A stretch of 48,058 nucleotides of DNA, taken from positions 1 through 48,058 of the forward strand of contig DUOD01000014.1 of NCBI GenBank assembly GCA_012838995.1, written 5' to 3'. The notes beneath the pieces are model-generated. The model was not told the origin of the DNA. It worked only from the letters and a program-made list of their open reading frames with translations, and did no database searches. Numbering within the stretch: position 1 is the stretch's first letter; each line of letters opens with the position of its first letter. Below, piece after piece: positions 33,509 to 42,775 of the stretch. Made by a program: the position numbers and the translations under genes. Source of the DNA: Clostridiales bacterium. Lineage in GTDB: Bacteria > Bacillota > Clostridia > DUOD01.

Positions 33509-34339
33509 ATGAGAAGTGCCAATGAAATAATGGGTTTGGTTCTTTTATGTATTAATGAAGGTAAAGAAGCAGGTACCGTTAAAGATATGCTAATAGATAG
33601 ACAAACGGGCACTGTAGAATTTTTGGTATTGGATGATGGCCAGTGGTATTTTGGAGCTAAGGTAATATCCTTTAAAGATATTTTAGGCATTGGATCCAAC
33701 GCCGTTACCACCGAGACCGAAGATAACATTGAAAGGTTTGTGGAAGTAGAAAGGGCTGTGGCGTTGATCCAGGACGGTATTAAGTTGATCAGTGCCAAGG
33801 TATATACCGAAAAGGGTAGGTATATCGGTAAGATTGATGAATTTTTCATAGATGATGACGGAGGTATTGCAGGGTGCAGACTTATACTGGATGACGGTCA
33901 GATAAAAATTATACCGCGACAAAGTATTGTCACCTTTGGTAAAAATGTTATTGTAGTAGAGGACAATATAGAAGAAAAATTCATGGACCATGCAGACAAT
34001 GAAGTGCCATCCTATGAAGAAAAAAAGCACCTCGAACTACAAGAATACCATCACCGGGAAACGTCAAAAAATGGTACCCAAAAACCTTTTAATGATATTC
34101 TATTAAATGAGTCAAAAACCCATGTAAAAGAAGAATTGGCGGATAAGGCAGAGGCTGCAAAATCCTTTGAACAAAAACAAAGGCAGTTCCTCATTGGGCG
34201 GAAGGTGAGTAAAAGGATTACCAGTAAAGACGGTGAAATATTGGCCGAAAAGGGAACCATAATAACCGATGAACTAATTGATAAAATTAAGGAAAACGGA
34301 AAATATATGGAACTTACAATGAGCACATCCCCGCGATGA
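33509..34339 (+). CDS. PRC-barrel domain protein
   Basis: 276 residues, soluble. Two PRC-barrel-like units in the first ~165 residues (GTVKDMLIDRQTGTVEFLVL and GRYIGKIDEFFIDDDGGIAG), then a charged, probably disordered linker, and a C-terminal segment (GRKVSKRITSKDGEILAEKG) with a barrel-like pattern. PRC-barrels bind RNA or proteins, as in RimM; free-standing clostridial members are linked to sporulation (YlmC/YmxH-like) without known function. ATG 33509 has GAGGGGGAAG upstream. A terminator follows. Confidence 0.75.
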   Translation: MRSANEIMGLVLLCINEGKEAGTVKDMLIDRQTGTVEFLVLDDGQWYFGAKVISFKDILGIGSNAVTTETEDNIERFVEVERAVALIQDGIKLISAKVYTEKGRYIGKIDEFFIDDDGGIAGCRLILDDGQIKIIPRQSIVTFGKNVIVVEDNIEEKFMDHADNEVPSYEEKKHLELQEYHHRETSKNGTQKPFNDILLNESKTHVKEELADKAEAAKSFEQKQRQFLIGRKVSKRITSKDGEILAEKGTIITDELIDKIKENGKYMELTMSTSPR

Positions 34340-34347
34340 ACAGGGAT

Positions 34348-34378
34348 GCCCCGTAAATAAATGCGGGGCTATTTTTGT
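34348..34378 (+). terminator. terminator after the PRC-barrel gene
   Basis: GCCCCG (34348-34353) pairs with CGGGGC (34364-34369), then TATTTTTGTTG. Confidence 0.75.
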
Positions 34379-34470
34379 TGTAGGGTTGACTGATTCAATT
34401 GACAGGTAATTTTTCACAAAAAAGCTGGTATAATACTTATAAGAATGTTTGGTAATTGATGGAGGAAATA

Positions 34471-35178
34471 ATGGAAACAAAGAGTTTAACAGCTCTCTTT
34501 ATAATATTTGCAGCCGTATTTCTTATCTGTAATCTAACAATCAAAAGGGCCTACGAGATAAGGATAACCACCTTGGGATATGATCGAAGGCAAATTGGGG
34601 AGGACGACCAATTGGAGCTCAAAACAGCAAGTCCTGAGGGGATAAACGGTAAGTTGAGTTTTAAGGACGAAATGGGGAAGAAAAATGTTTCCCATAAAAG
34701 GGATAACATATATTTGCTGGTGGATATATTAACAAATAGACTTACTGTATACATGGATAACCGGCCTGTCAAATCCTATCCTGTTGTTTTGGGGAGAGAT
34801 ACCATGAAAGGTGATAAAGAGGTTAAGGGGGATTACCGCACTCCCAGGGGCGAGTTCTACATATGCCAAAAGGCGGTAATAAGCGGTCGGGAAGAAATCG
34901 GTACACGATGGATACGACTGAGCTATCCGAATATACAGGATGCTACAAGGGGCCTGAAGGCGGGAATAATATCTAAGTCCCAGCATGACAGCATTGTAAA
35001 GGCCATAAGGGAGGGCGGCATACCGCCCCAAAGAACTCCCTTGGGTGGAGGCATAGGTATTCATGGGGGAGCTCAGGTTAAGGATAGTACCCAAGGCTGC
35101 ATATCCTTATATGACAAGGATGTGGAGGAGTTATATGAATTGGTGGACATAGGCACCAGAGTAATAATAATCGACTGA
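34471..35178 (+). CDS. L,D-transpeptidase (YkuD), membrane anchored
   Basis: 235 residues. One N-terminal membrane segment (about 5-24), a linker, then a YkuD domain from about 85 (LLVDILTNRLTVYMDNRPVK) to the end, with the active-site signature IHGGAQVKDSTQGCISL intact (catalytic Cys, His). It forms 3-3 crosslinks in peptidoglycan or attaches proteins, on the outer face of the membrane. ATG 34471 has TGGAGGAAA upstream. An extended -10 TGGTATAAT lies at 34426-34434. The next gene makes meso-diaminopimelate, the residue that these enzymes crosslink. Confidence 0.88.
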   Translation: METKSLTALFIIFAAVFLICNLTIKRAYEIRITTLGYDRRQIGEDDQLELKTASPEGINGKLSFKDEMGKKNVSHKRDNIYLLVDILTNRLTVYMDNRPVKSYPVVLGRDTMKGDKEVKGDYRTPRGEFYICQKAVISGREEIGTRWIRLSYPNIQDATRGLKAGIISKSQHDSIVKAIREGGIPPQRTPLGGGIGIHGGAQVKDSTQGCISLYDKDVEELYELVDIGTRVIIID

Positions 35179-35324
35179 TCGTTGAATTTGCAAGATTCAT
35201 TGCAGAGTATCCACCGCCATTCTTGAAATTGGCCGGGGAATATATTATCATCAAAATAGCAATGTATAAAAACATGTAACAGAATATGTTCCGTCATGGT
35301 CTTAGAAACGAAAGGAGAACAAAA

Positions 35325-36230
35325 ATGGAGAAAATCAGAATTGCTGTGGTAGGATACGGAAATATAGGAAAATTTGCGGTGCAAGCTGCCGAGCAGGCTC
35401 CTGATATGGAAATAGCCGGTATAGTTAGAAGGGCTTCATCCCTCAAAAAGCCTGTTCCCCCTGAAATAGCAGGATATAAAATTGTGTCATCCATAAAGGA
35501 ATTAGAGGATGTGGACGTAGCTGTTTTATGTATCCCCACCTTGAGCATTCCCGAAACTGCCATGGAGATACTGTCCATGGGGATAAATACGGTGGACAGT
35601 TATGATATCCACGGTCGGTTGTGGGATTTAAAGCAACAGTTGGATCCCGTCGCGCGACAAAACAATGCCGTTGCTATTATTTCCTCGGGCTGGGATCCGG
35701 GAAGCGATTCAATTATAAGGACGCTATTGCAAGCACTGGTCCCAAGGGGTATAACCTATACCAACTTCGGACCGGGAATGAGCATGGGCCATACAGTTGC
35801 GGCTAAGGCCATAGACGGTGTAAAGCATGCCCTTTCCATGACCATTCCCTTGGGAACAGGAGTACACAGAAGGATGGTTTACGTAGAGTTGGAGGAAGGT
35901 GCGGAGTTTGAAGAAGTTGAACGGGCACTGAAGGCCGATGAGTATTTCGTTAAAGATGAGACCATTGTTATCCAGGTTGAGGATGTCAACCGGCTTATTG
36001 ATATGGGCCATGGAGTATTAATAGAACGTAAGGGAGTTTCGGGTGCTACCCATAACCAGTTGTTGGAGTTTAAGATGAAAATAAACAATCCTGCTTTAAC
36101 AGGCCAGGTGTTAATCAGTGTTGCCCGGGCATCCGTTAAACAAAAACCGGGTGCCTATACAATGGTGGAGATACCGGTTATCGATCTGTTATACGGCGAT
36201 AAGGAAAATATAATAAAATCTTTGGTATAA
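35325..36230 (+). CDS. ddh: meso-diaminopimelate D-dehydrogenase
   Basis: 301 residues. Rossmann motif VVGYGNIGKFA at about 8-18; IISSGWDPGSDSIIR, GPGMSMGHTVAAKAI and HRRMVYVELEEG are typical of Ddh. The enzyme makes meso-diaminopimelate from tetrahydrodipicolinate with NADPH and ammonia, the one-step branch of lysine and peptidoglycan synthesis. The length fits the shorter Ddh group. ATG 35325 has AAAGGAG upstream. It lies 146 bases after the L,D-transpeptidase gene, with no terminator seen. Confidence 0.92.
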   Translation: MEKIRIAVVGYGNIGKFAVQAAEQAPDMEIAGIVRRASSLKKPVPPEIAGYKIVSSIKELEDVDVAVLCIPTLSIPETAMEILSMGINTVDSYDIHGRLWDLKQQLDPVARQNNAVAIISSGWDPGSDSIIRTLLQALVPRGITYTNFGPGMSMGHTVAAKAIDGVKHALSMTIPLGTGVHRRMVYVELEEGAEFEEVERALKADEYFVKDETIVIQVEDVNRLIDMGHGVLIERKGVSGATHNQLLEFKMKINNPALTGQVLISVARASVKQKPGAYTMVEIPVIDLLYGDKENIIKSLV

Positions 36231-36306
36231 ATACAAACTTAGACTAACCACCGGCTGGAGTATGGTATATAATAAGTTTAAGACCAATTAGGAAGGAATG
36301 TTAGTT

Positions 36307-36534
36307 TTGAGGAAGTTTGGGTATAAGGCAGGGATTAGTCTAATAATAATCGGATTTTTGATACTGATAGCCTATGTGCTTTATCAAATACTCAGCATAA
36401 TCATAAATATGGCTGCAGTGGTGGTTATTGCCATTGTAGCCATAATACTGGGCTTTATCATCGTTCTTTTATCCATGGCAATAGAAAGAAGGCGGATAAA
36501 AAAGGAGGAAGACGATGATATTAGTAAGTACTAG
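36307..36534 (+). CDS. small two-helix membrane protein, unknown
   Basis: 75 residues: two hydrophobic segments (about 8-30 and 35-58) and a charged C-terminus (RRRIKKEEDDD). No family recognised. TTG 36307 is chosen because GAAGGA lies 9 bases upstream; the in-frame ATG at 36298 is too close to that site. A TATAAT at 36268-36273 may be its -10. It overlaps the next gene by 20 bases, so the two are probably translated together and may act together. Confidence 0.65.
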   Translation: MRKFGYKAGISLIIIGFLILIAYVLYQILSIIINMAAVVVIAIVAIILGFIIVLLSMAIERRRIKKEEDDDISKY

Positions 36535-36829
36535 CGAAATTCCCGAAAAGAGAATATTAACGGTCCATGGTTTGGTAATAGGTAGCACTGTACATTCCAA
36601 AAACATTGGCAGGGATATCATGGCAGGATTCAGAACGTTGGTGGGTGGAGAGGTAAAGGAGTATGCCAAGATGATGGAAGAAGCAAGGCAGGTCGCAATT
36701 AAAAGAATGATAGATCAAGCCGAGAAATATGGAGCAAATGCTATTGTAAACATACGTCTTTCTACATCGTCCATAATGGCGGGAGCTGCTGAGATAATCG
36801 CGTATGGTACCGCTGTTACCGTTGAATAG
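36515..36829 (+). CDS. YbjQ/UPF0145-family protein
   Basis: 104 residues. The family pattern is clear: a start with VSTSEIPEKRI, then GLVIGSTVHSKNIGRDI and a helix with AIKRMIDQAEKYGANAIVNIRL. These small proteins form pentamers and have no established function. ATG 36515 has AAAGGAGG upstream, inside the end of the membrane-protein gene. The pairing with a two-helix membrane protein suggests a membrane-linked job. Confidence 0.88.
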   Translation: MILVSTSEIPEKRILTVHGLVIGSTVHSKNIGRDIMAGFRTLVGGEVKEYAKMMEEARQVAIKRMIDQAEKYGANAIVNIRLSTSSIMAGAAEIIAYGTAVTVE

Positions 36830-36883
36830 TTTTGCTCGTTTATAAGTATGAACTAAAGGATAAATGCAAACGGGGTAGTATCA

Positions 36884-37939
36884 TTGAATTATTACGTTTC
36901 CCAACAGGAGTATATACAAATCGATAGAAGACCTCCCTATATAACCATTACATTACTTATAATTAATATAGTTTTATGGTTGCTAATGACCATAGCAGGC
37001 GGTTCTACCAATGTATTCGTTCTGCAATCATTTGGTGCAAAGGTTAATGTTCTGATAGCTTCAGGCCAGTATTGGCGGCTTTTTACGCCTATGTTTTTGC
37101 ACATTGGCATTGTCCATCTGTTTTTTAACAGCTATGCGTTGTATACATACGGTACCCTCGTGGAAAGGTTATTTGGCAAGGTTAAGTTTTTAATTATCTA
37201 TCTGGCATCGGGGCTTTTCGGTACCGTTTTCAGTTATATGTTTAGCCATCCCATTTCGGCAGGAGCTTCCGGGGCCATATTCGGCCTGTTTGGGGCGCTG
37301 TTATATTTTAGGAAAGCCCGTAGAGGCATATTTAAGAGATTGCTTGGTGCCAATTTAATAATAGTTATAGGTTTTAATCTGATTTACGGTTTTACCAGAA
37401 GCGGTATTGACAACTGGGGTCACATAGGAGGTTTGGTGGGAGGTTTTCTTATTAGTTCATGGCTTGATTTGTATTCAGAAAAATCCTTTACTTTAAAGCG
37501 TGTTATGTTTCTGTTGCTGGCAGTTGTTATATTAGCAGTTGGGATAAACTGGGGGAATTACAAGTATCGGCAGGAAGCTCTTATAAACAAAGCATTAAAC
37601 AGCTATTCTGCGGGTGACACCCAGGAGGCGGTGGAAAATATTCAAAATTTCCTTGATGACAATCCCGACAGCATAGAAGCCAGGTATGTTTTGGGTGCCA
37701 TTTATGCAGAAACAGGACATATTGATAAAGCCATCGACCAGTTAAGCATCCTATTGGATAAGGATGATGGGCACGTGCCAACCCATTTACTACTTGGCAA
37801 AATATATCTTTCAACGGGTCAATTGGATTTGGCCAAGGATCATTTAGAAAGGGTACTGAGCATAGATCCCGGTATAGAGGAGGCCCGAGACCTTTTAGAA
37901 AGCATTCAGCAGCATATGAATGCGCACACCCTTGGGTGA
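36884..37939 (+). CDS. rhomboid intramembrane serine protease with TPR repeats
   Basis: 351 residues. A six- or seven-helix rhomboid core has catalytic S129 in GASGAIFGLFG and H180 in NWGHIGG; the HLFFNSYALY segment carries the oxyanion Asn. A last membrane helix at about 205-222 leads to a cytoplasmic or external C-terminal part with two to three TPR repeats (about 235-345). This GluP/YqgP-like layout fits a protease that cuts membrane proteins inside the bilayer; in Bacillus it acts on MgtE with FtsH. The start is TTG 36884 with GGGG upstream, a weak site. Confidence 0.88.
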   Translation: MNYYVSQQEYIQIDRRPPYITITLLIINIVLWLLMTIAGGSTNVFVLQSFGAKVNVLIASGQYWRLFTPMFLHIGIVHLFFNSYALYTYGTLVERLFGKVKFLIIYLASGLFGTVFSYMFSHPISAGASGAIFGLFGALLYFRKARRGIFKRLLGANLIIVIGFNLIYGFTRSGIDNWGHIGGLVGGFLISSWLDLYSEKSFTLKRVMFLLLAVVILAVGINWGNYKYRQEALINKALNSYSAGDTQEAVENIQNFLDDNPDSIEARYVLGAIYAETGHIDKAIDQLSILLDKDDGHVPTHLLLGKIYLSTGQLDLAKDHLERVLSIDPGIEEARDLLESIQQHMNAHTLG

Positions 37940-38276
37940 AACATTTTATGATTCCGTTGGGAATCTATCATTTATCAGCTCCCATATTCCTTAGGTCGTT
38001 TTTTTACATATCTGCTTAAACGCTTTACACCGGGCATATATGTTAAACGTTCCCAATCTGGCCCGGTGGATATTAATTCAATGGTCTATTATTATCGAAC
38101 GGTTTTTGGCATGAAGGATTTTTTTGCTAAGGATTTTCTTGTGTTACTGCCACTCTGTTAGAGCCGGCCGTTTTAATCATTGAGATGTTTTTATGTATTT
38201 ATGACAAATTGCCTATTCAAATTATATTTTTTGGGCATAAATGGTTTCGGTGATAAATCCCTTTCCATAAATTATG
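37940..38276. other. gene-free stretch
   Basis: A small GATTCC/GGAATC hairpin at about 37950-37965 may end the rhomboid transcript. The rest is AT-rich with no supported gene. A TATAAT near 38278-38283 is the probable -10 of the DUF362 gene. Confidence 0.4.
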
Positions 38277-38345
38277 CTATAATAATTGATATTGCATTAC
38301 AACAAAACAATATACACAGCCGGATTAAAAATTAGGGAGACGAAT

Positions 38346-39488
38346 ATGAACAGAGTATATTTGGAACACTGTGACGGGTATGAAACTAACAGGATTAAAG
38401 AGTGTTTGGACAATAGTTTTAATGCCTTAGGTGGCATAAGAAAGTACATAAAACCAGGCGACAGGGTTTTGTTAAAACTAAATCTTGTGATGAAGAAACA
38501 TCCTGATAAAGGGGCTACTACCCATCCCGTTTTTGTAAAGGCATTGGTAGAAATATTAAAAGATGCAGGTGCCCAGGTGGTATTAGGCGACAGCCCCGGT
38601 GGATTGTTCACGGTAAGCGCGTTAAAGGGTGTGTATAAGGCCTGCGGCATTGAGCAGGTGGCACATGAAACAGGAGCCGTCCTGAATTATAATACAAGAG
38701 ATACAGTTATTTCGTTTAAAAGGGGCAAGGTATTGAGGGAGATTACCATAGCAAGTATGGTAAAGGATGTTGATAAAATTATCTCGGTATCCAAAATGAA
38801 GACCCACAGTATGACCTTGTTTACCGGTGCCGTAAAGAATATGTTTGGCGTAGTACCTGGTGTGACTAAAGCAGAATACCATTTTGCCATGCCGAATATA
38901 GAGGATTTTTCCAATATGTTGGTTGATATATGTGAGGCCGTCAGGCCCGATTTGTCTTTCATGGACGGGATTATTGCCATGGAAGGACCGGGGCCGACGG
39001 CCGGTTATCCAAGGAAGGTAGGTGCTTTTCTGGCAGCCCGAAACCCCCATGCTCTTGACCTGGTTGCTGCGGAAATTATTGGCATCCACCCCAAGTCGAT
39101 TCCTACTATTTTACAGGCGCAGCGAAGGGGTTTATGTCCTTTATCAGTGGAAGAAGTAGAGATTGCGGGTACTTGCATTGATGAGCTTAAAATTAGGGAT
39201 TTTTTAATACCTAAGACAGGCAATGTGGAGCTATTGAAGGGTAGGGTACCTGATTTTATTGAAAAGTTGGTTAGTTCAATACTAAAAACAAAACCCGTGT
39301 TTTCTAAAAAGCTATGTGTGGGATGCGGGGACTGTGTAAATAATTGTCCTCCAAAGGCAATAATAATCAAAAAAAGATTACCTAGGGTAATCTATAAAAA
39401 ATGCATTAGATGTTATTGTTGTCAAGAACTATGTCCCAGTGCTGCTGTTACTATAAAACGGTCGTTAATTAGGAGATTTATTCGATAA
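38346..39488 (+). CDS. DUF362 protein with C-terminal 2x[4Fe-4S] ferredoxin domain
   Basis: 380 residues. A DUF362 domain (about 1-290; LLKLNLVMKKHPDKGATTHP, GAVKNMFGVVPG, MDGIIAMEGPGPTAG) is followed by two ferredoxin motifs (CVGCGDCVNNCP and CIRCYCCQELCP). Such fusions are widespread in anaerobes and are often called iron-sulfur cluster-binding proteins; the reaction is not known. The clusters imply electron transfer to or from ferredoxin. ATG 38346 has GGGAGA upstream. It stands alone between gene-free DNA and the minus-strand transglycosylase. Confidence 0.88.
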   Translation: MNRVYLEHCDGYETNRIKECLDNSFNALGGIRKYIKPGDRVLLKLNLVMKKHPDKGATTHPVFVKALVEILKDAGAQVVLGDSPGGLFTVSALKGVYKACGIEQVAHETGAVLNYNTRDTVISFKRGKVLREITIASMVKDVDKIISVSKMKTHSMTLFTGAVKNMFGVVPGVTKAEYHFAMPNIEDFSNMLVDICEAVRPDLSFMDGIIAMEGPGPTAGYPRKVGAFLAARNPHALDLVAAEIIGIHPKSIPTILQAQRRGLCPLSVEEVEIAGTCIDELKIRDFLIPKTGNVELLKGRVPDFIEKLVSSILKTKPVFSKKLCVGCGDCVNNCPPKAIIIKKRLPRVIYKKCIRCYCCQELCPSAAVTIKRSLIRRFIR

Positions 39489-39511
39489 CAAGCACTAATA
39501 CTTTAATGTAA

Positions 39512-40264
39512 TTATTCGTTACCGGTTTTATTGAGCTGTTTTAGGTTGTTTAGAATTGTGTTTATATAATTTCTTGTTTCTCTAAAGGGCGGGATGCCGT
39601 TATAGGCTTTCACATTACCCGGACCTGCGTTGTAGGCTGCCAGTGCCAGTTCCAAGTTATTATTGAAAATATCCAGCATGTTGCGCAAATACTTGCTTCC
39701 GCCCAGAATATTTTGTTCTATATCAAAGGCATCCGTTACGCCCAAACCGGCGGCGGTTTTGGGCATCAATTGCATTAGCCCCATGGCGCCTGCCCTTGAT
39801 ACTGCTTTGGGGTTAAAATTGGATTCGGCCTTAATAACCGATCGTATTAAATTTGCGTCCAGGTTATATAACTGGGATGCTTTGGCAATGGCGGCCTCAA
39901 TGGCGGAGCGTATGTCAGTTTTAGCCCCGGCATCGGTGTCAATGTGGGTCTCGGTATCCATCCCGGTATCAATGTTATTGTCTAAATTATTACCGTGGAA
40001 ATTATTATCGTGCAAATCAATTCTTTGCAGGGGTATATTTAAGGGTATACTATTGTTTAAAAAACCGTTGATGTCTAAGATATTGTTGGTATTAACGGGT
40101 ACATATTGTTCCCCCTGCTCAGTTTCCTGATGCATTTCCTTCATTTCCTTGAGAATGGAGGAAAAATCTATTCTTTTTCCAACGGATGTGTTTAACTTCA
40201 CGGGTATTCTACTTTGTATTTCCTGAATTTTTTGCTCCAGGATGGCATCTACTGATAAATACAC
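39512..40264 (-). CDS. lytic transglycosylase (SLT domain)
   Basis: 250 residues from GTG 40264. A low-complexity head with many Asn/Asp (NNFHGNNLDNNIDTGMDTET-type) precedes an SLT domain at about 135-245: catalytic Glu in VIKAESNFNPKAVS, then GAMGLMQLMPKTA, and ALAAYNAGPGNV. It cleaves peptidoglycan glycan chains to anhydromuramic ends. GTG 40264 has GGGTGGTGA upstream; the longer frame to ATG 40336 has no ribosome site and adds an unusual stretch. No clear signal peptide is seen, so export by other means or mother-cell use in sporulation is possible. Confidence 0.85.
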   Translation of the reverse strand: MYLSVDAILEQKIQEIQSRIPVKLNTSVGKRIDFSSILKEMKEMHQETEQGEQYVPVNTNNILDINGFLNNSIPLNIPLQRIDLHDNNFHGNNLDNNIDTGMDTETHIDTDAGAKTDIRSAIEAAIAKASQLYNLDANLIRSVIKAESNFNPKAVSRAGAMGLMQLMPKTAAGLGVTDAFDIEQNILGGSKYLRNMLDIFNNNLELALAAYNAGPGNVKAYNGIPPFRETRNYINTILNNLKQLNKTGNE

Positions 40265-40518
40265 GTCTACTAATTCACCACCCAAGGGAAATTTATAAAG
40301 GCGAAACAACGCCAAAATATAAAAATAAATATTCATTATCAGTATAACATGACATTATGTATACAAAAATAGGCCTTGATTACTATCCATTCTTTGTCTT
40401 TGGTGTTGCCAGGGTTTTTAACAATTCTTAAACCCAGGGTAAAAACGATAAAGCTGCTGAATAAATTTTTTTTGATGGGGACAGTTTAAAGTAATAAAGC
40501 CTTGGGAAGGTGATATTA

Positions 40519-41484
40519 TTGAAATGTGGGTATGATATGGGAAAAGTGACTATTATCGGTGCGGGCATGGTAGGGGCAACGGCATGCTACGCCCTTATGA
40601 TGGGTCATGTGGTTTCCGAAGTCGCATTGATAGATATAGACGAGGAGAGGGTGGAAGGCGAGGTCATGGATCTAAACCACGGTGTATCCTTTGCACCCCA
40701 TATAAGGATCAAAGTAGGGGATTACAGCGATTGTGCCCATTCCAATATAATAATCATCGCTGCCGGCGCAGCCCAAAAACCCGGTCAGACCCGGCTGGAC
40801 CTGGTTGTAGAGAACACCCGGATCTTTAAAGAAATTATACCTCGGATTACTTCGTACACTAGGGATGCTATATTGCTAATAGTGACAAACCCGGTGGATA
40901 TATTAACCTACGTTGCATTAAAAATATCCGGACTTCCGGCGGGACAGGTAATTGGTTCGGGTACAGTACTGGACAGTTCCAGGTTCAGGTATTTGATTAG
41001 CCAACACTGCAAAGTAAATGTAAGGAATGTCCATGGATACATAATCGGGGAACACGGCGACAGTGAGGTGGCAGTCTGGAGCCTGGCAAATATTGCGGGG
41101 ACAAGGATGGATGATTTTTGTCCCCTGTGCGGCAGTAGGTGTGAGGAAGGGTACAAGGATAGAATATCTAAACAGGTAAGAGATTCTGCATACCACATTA
41201 TAGATGCCAAGGGTTCCACCTATTATGCTGTAGGGCTGGCCATTAGAAGGATAGTGGAAAGTATAATCATGGATGAAAATTCCATACTGACAGTGTCCAC
41301 CCTTATGGAGGGCTATTATGGGGTGGAAGATGTTTGTTTAAGCTTGCCCTGTATTATGAACAGAAAGGGTGTGGAAAAGGTGCTTAATCTGCCGCTAGCC
41401 CCCAAAGAAATAGAAGAGTTTAGGGACTCCGCTCAAAAATTAAAGGCTATCATAAAAAATATATCAAAGTCTTTACCCACGTGA
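40519..41484 (+). CDS. ldh: L-lactate dehydrogenase
   Basis: 321 residues. Rossmann IIGAGMVGA at about 12-20, substrate residues Q86 and R92 in the AQKPGQTR loop (Gln as in lactate, not malate, dehydrogenases), D152/R155 and catalytic H179 (GEHGDSEV). It reduces pyruvate to L-lactate with NADH. The start is uncertain: TTG 40519 follows AAGGTGAT by a few bases, GTG 40510 overlaps that site, and ATG 40537 is rather far. No Rex operator is visible upstream, although NADH control would be expected. Confidence 0.93.
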   Translation: MKCGYDMGKVTIIGAGMVGATACYALMMGHVVSEVALIDIDEERVEGEVMDLNHGVSFAPHIRIKVGDYSDCAHSNIIIIAAGAAQKPGQTRLDLVVENTRIFKEIIPRITSYTRDAILLIVTNPVDILTYVALKISGLPAGQVIGSGTVLDSSRFRYLISQHCKVNVRNVHGYIIGEHGDSEVAVWSLANIAGTRMDDFCPLCGSRCEEGYKDRISKQVRDSAYHIIDAKGSTYYAVGLAIRRIVESIIMDENSILTVSTLMEGYYGVEDVCLSLPCIMNRKGVEKVLNLPLAPKEIEEFRDSAQKLKAIIKNISKSLPT

Positions 41485-41494
41485 TCGAAAGCTA

Positions 41495-41524
41495 TTGACA
41501 TTACCATATTATTCTATATATAAT
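41495..41524 (+). promoter_or_regulatory. promoter of the Fur-family gene
   Basis: -35 TTGACA (41495-41500), 18-base spacer, -10 TATAAT (41519-41524). Confidence 0.75.
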
Positions 41525-41547
41525 GCAAATACAAGTGATTTGCATTA
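41521..41547. promoter_or_regulatory. perfect inverted repeat, probable Fur-family operator
   Basis: TAATGCAAAT (41521-41530) and ATTTGCATTA (41538-41547), ten matching bases each side of seven. It begins in the -10 box and covers the start site. The form differs from the usual Fur (GATAATNATTATC) and PerR boxes. It implies that the Fur-like protein controls its own gene and the cbi genes behind it. Confidence 0.7.
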
Positions 41548-41561
41548 TAGGGGGCCGTAAA

Positions 41562-41951
41562 ATGAAGTCCAAGGGGATTAGAATGACCGCCCAGAGGAAG
41601 GTTATCATGGAAATACTGAAGCATTCCGACAGCCATCTTTCGGCCGATGAAATTTATCTAAAGGCCAGGGAGCGGAAAATAAACATTGATTTTTCTACGG
41701 TGTACAGAAATCTTAACATGATGGAAGAGAATGGCTTGGTTTCAAAACTGGATTTTGGTGACGGTAAAAGACGGTATGAGCTGAAAGAAAAACATCACCA
41801 CCACCACATTATCTGCGTTAATTGCCGGAAAACCTATAAACTTAAATGTTGTCCCTTGGACGGTCTTGAGGAGGAGCTGAGAAAAAAAAGCCGGTTTAAA
41901 ATTTCCGGCCATAAATTTGAAGTGTATGGTCACTGTCCTGACTGTCAATAA
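41562..41951 (+). CDS. Fur-family metalloregulator, possibly Zur or Nur type
   Basis: 129 residues, a little short for the family. A winged-helix domain (MTAQRKVIMEIL, HLSADEIYLKAR, DFSTVYRNLNMME) and a dimer domain with five His in a row (KHHHHHIICVNC) and a second CxxC at the end (CPDC), which together form the structural zinc site. It senses a metal; the neighbouring cbiMQO suggests cobalt or nickel, although zinc is possible. ATG 41562 is chosen: AGGGGG lies just upstream, and the ATG at 41523 overlaps the -10 box. It lies 37 bases before cbiM. Confidence 0.88.
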   Translation: MKSKGIRMTAQRKVIMEILKHSDSHLSADEIYLKARERKINIDFSTVYRNLNMMEENGLVSKLDFGDGKRRYELKEKHHHHHIICVNCRKTYKLKCCPLDGLEEELRKKSRFKISGHKFEVYGHCPDCQ

Positions 41952-41988
41952 GTAACGAAAATTATTAAATGTTAGCAAGGTGATTTAT

Positions 41989-42762
41989 GTGAGCCATTTA
42001 CATATTCCCGACGGAATAATACCAATTGTTTGGGCGGCTGTTGGATATCTGGCGACTGTTCTAATCCTTGTCTTGTGTACCTACATGCTTAAAAGACGGC
42101 AGATTCGAAGAACACCGTTAATAGGTATATTTGCGGCCGTTATGCTCCTCACAATGGGAGTCTTCCCATATCATCTAAACCTTGCAGTTTTAAGCGGTAT
42201 TGTTTTAGGTCCATGGATGGGTTTAATTGCTGTATTCATAGTAAACCTATTGTTGAGCTTGATGGGACATGGAGGCATTACCGTCGTAGGACTGAATACG
42301 CTTATCCTCGGTAGTGAGGTAGTGCTGGGATACATATTGTTTAAATTGTTAAAAGGCTATATAAAACCCATGCCGGCTGCAGGGGTTACTGCCATAGTAT
42401 CTTTAACGGTTTCCCTGTTCTTTATGTTTTCGGTGGTGGGTTTAGTGAATTTAGACCCGGTTACTGTCTTAAACCATGGACACGGCATTGAATTTCACCA
42501 AGAAGCCCATCACATCATTGAAAATGATGACAGTCATAATTATTCTAAGCACATACATAAAAACGATGTCGGGAGACATGGGCATATTATGCAGCAAACA
42601 TTTGCTGAATACGATAACTCAAATGGCGACGCCAAGTTTTCTTTGCATAGATTTACAAGGATTTTCTTACCTGTAGCAATGCCGGGTATTATTATAGAGG
42701 CCGTTGCTACCATATTAATTATAGGGTTTATAATGAAGATTAGGCCAAATATACTGTGTTGA
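41989..42762 (+). CDS. cbiM: CbiM-type cobalt/nickel ECF transporter substrate component
   Basis: 257 residues with about 7 hydrophobic segments. The start MSHLHIPDGIIPIVW holds the HIPDG motif of CbiM/NikM, in which the N-terminal amine and early His bind the metal; here three residues precede the usual position. MGHGGITVVGLNTLILG follows. A 45-residue loop between the last segments is rich in His (at about 164-205) and may store or deliver metal. No separate CbiN is present. GTG 41989 is chosen since AAGGTGAT precedes it. Cotranscribed with the Fur-like gene. Confidence 0.88.
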   Translation: MSHLHIPDGIIPIVWAAVGYLATVLILVLCTYMLKRRQIRRTPLIGIFAAVMLLTMGVFPYHLNLAVLSGIVLGPWMGLIAVFIVNLLLSLMGHGGITVVGLNTLILGSEVVLGYILFKLLKGYIKPMPAAGVTAIVSLTVSLFFMFSVVGLVNLDPVTVLNHGHGIEFHQEAHHIIENDDSHNYSKHIHKNDVGRHGHIMQQTFAEYDNSNGDAKFSLHRFTRIFLPVAMPGIIIEAVATILIIGFIMKIRPNILC

Positions 42763-42775
42763 ACGGGTAGGGATT

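Noticed and set aside
34399-34434. TTGACA as -35 for the L,D-transpeptidase promoter
   Set aside because: It is 24 bases from the TATAAT, too far; the extended -10 TGGTATAAT probably suffices.
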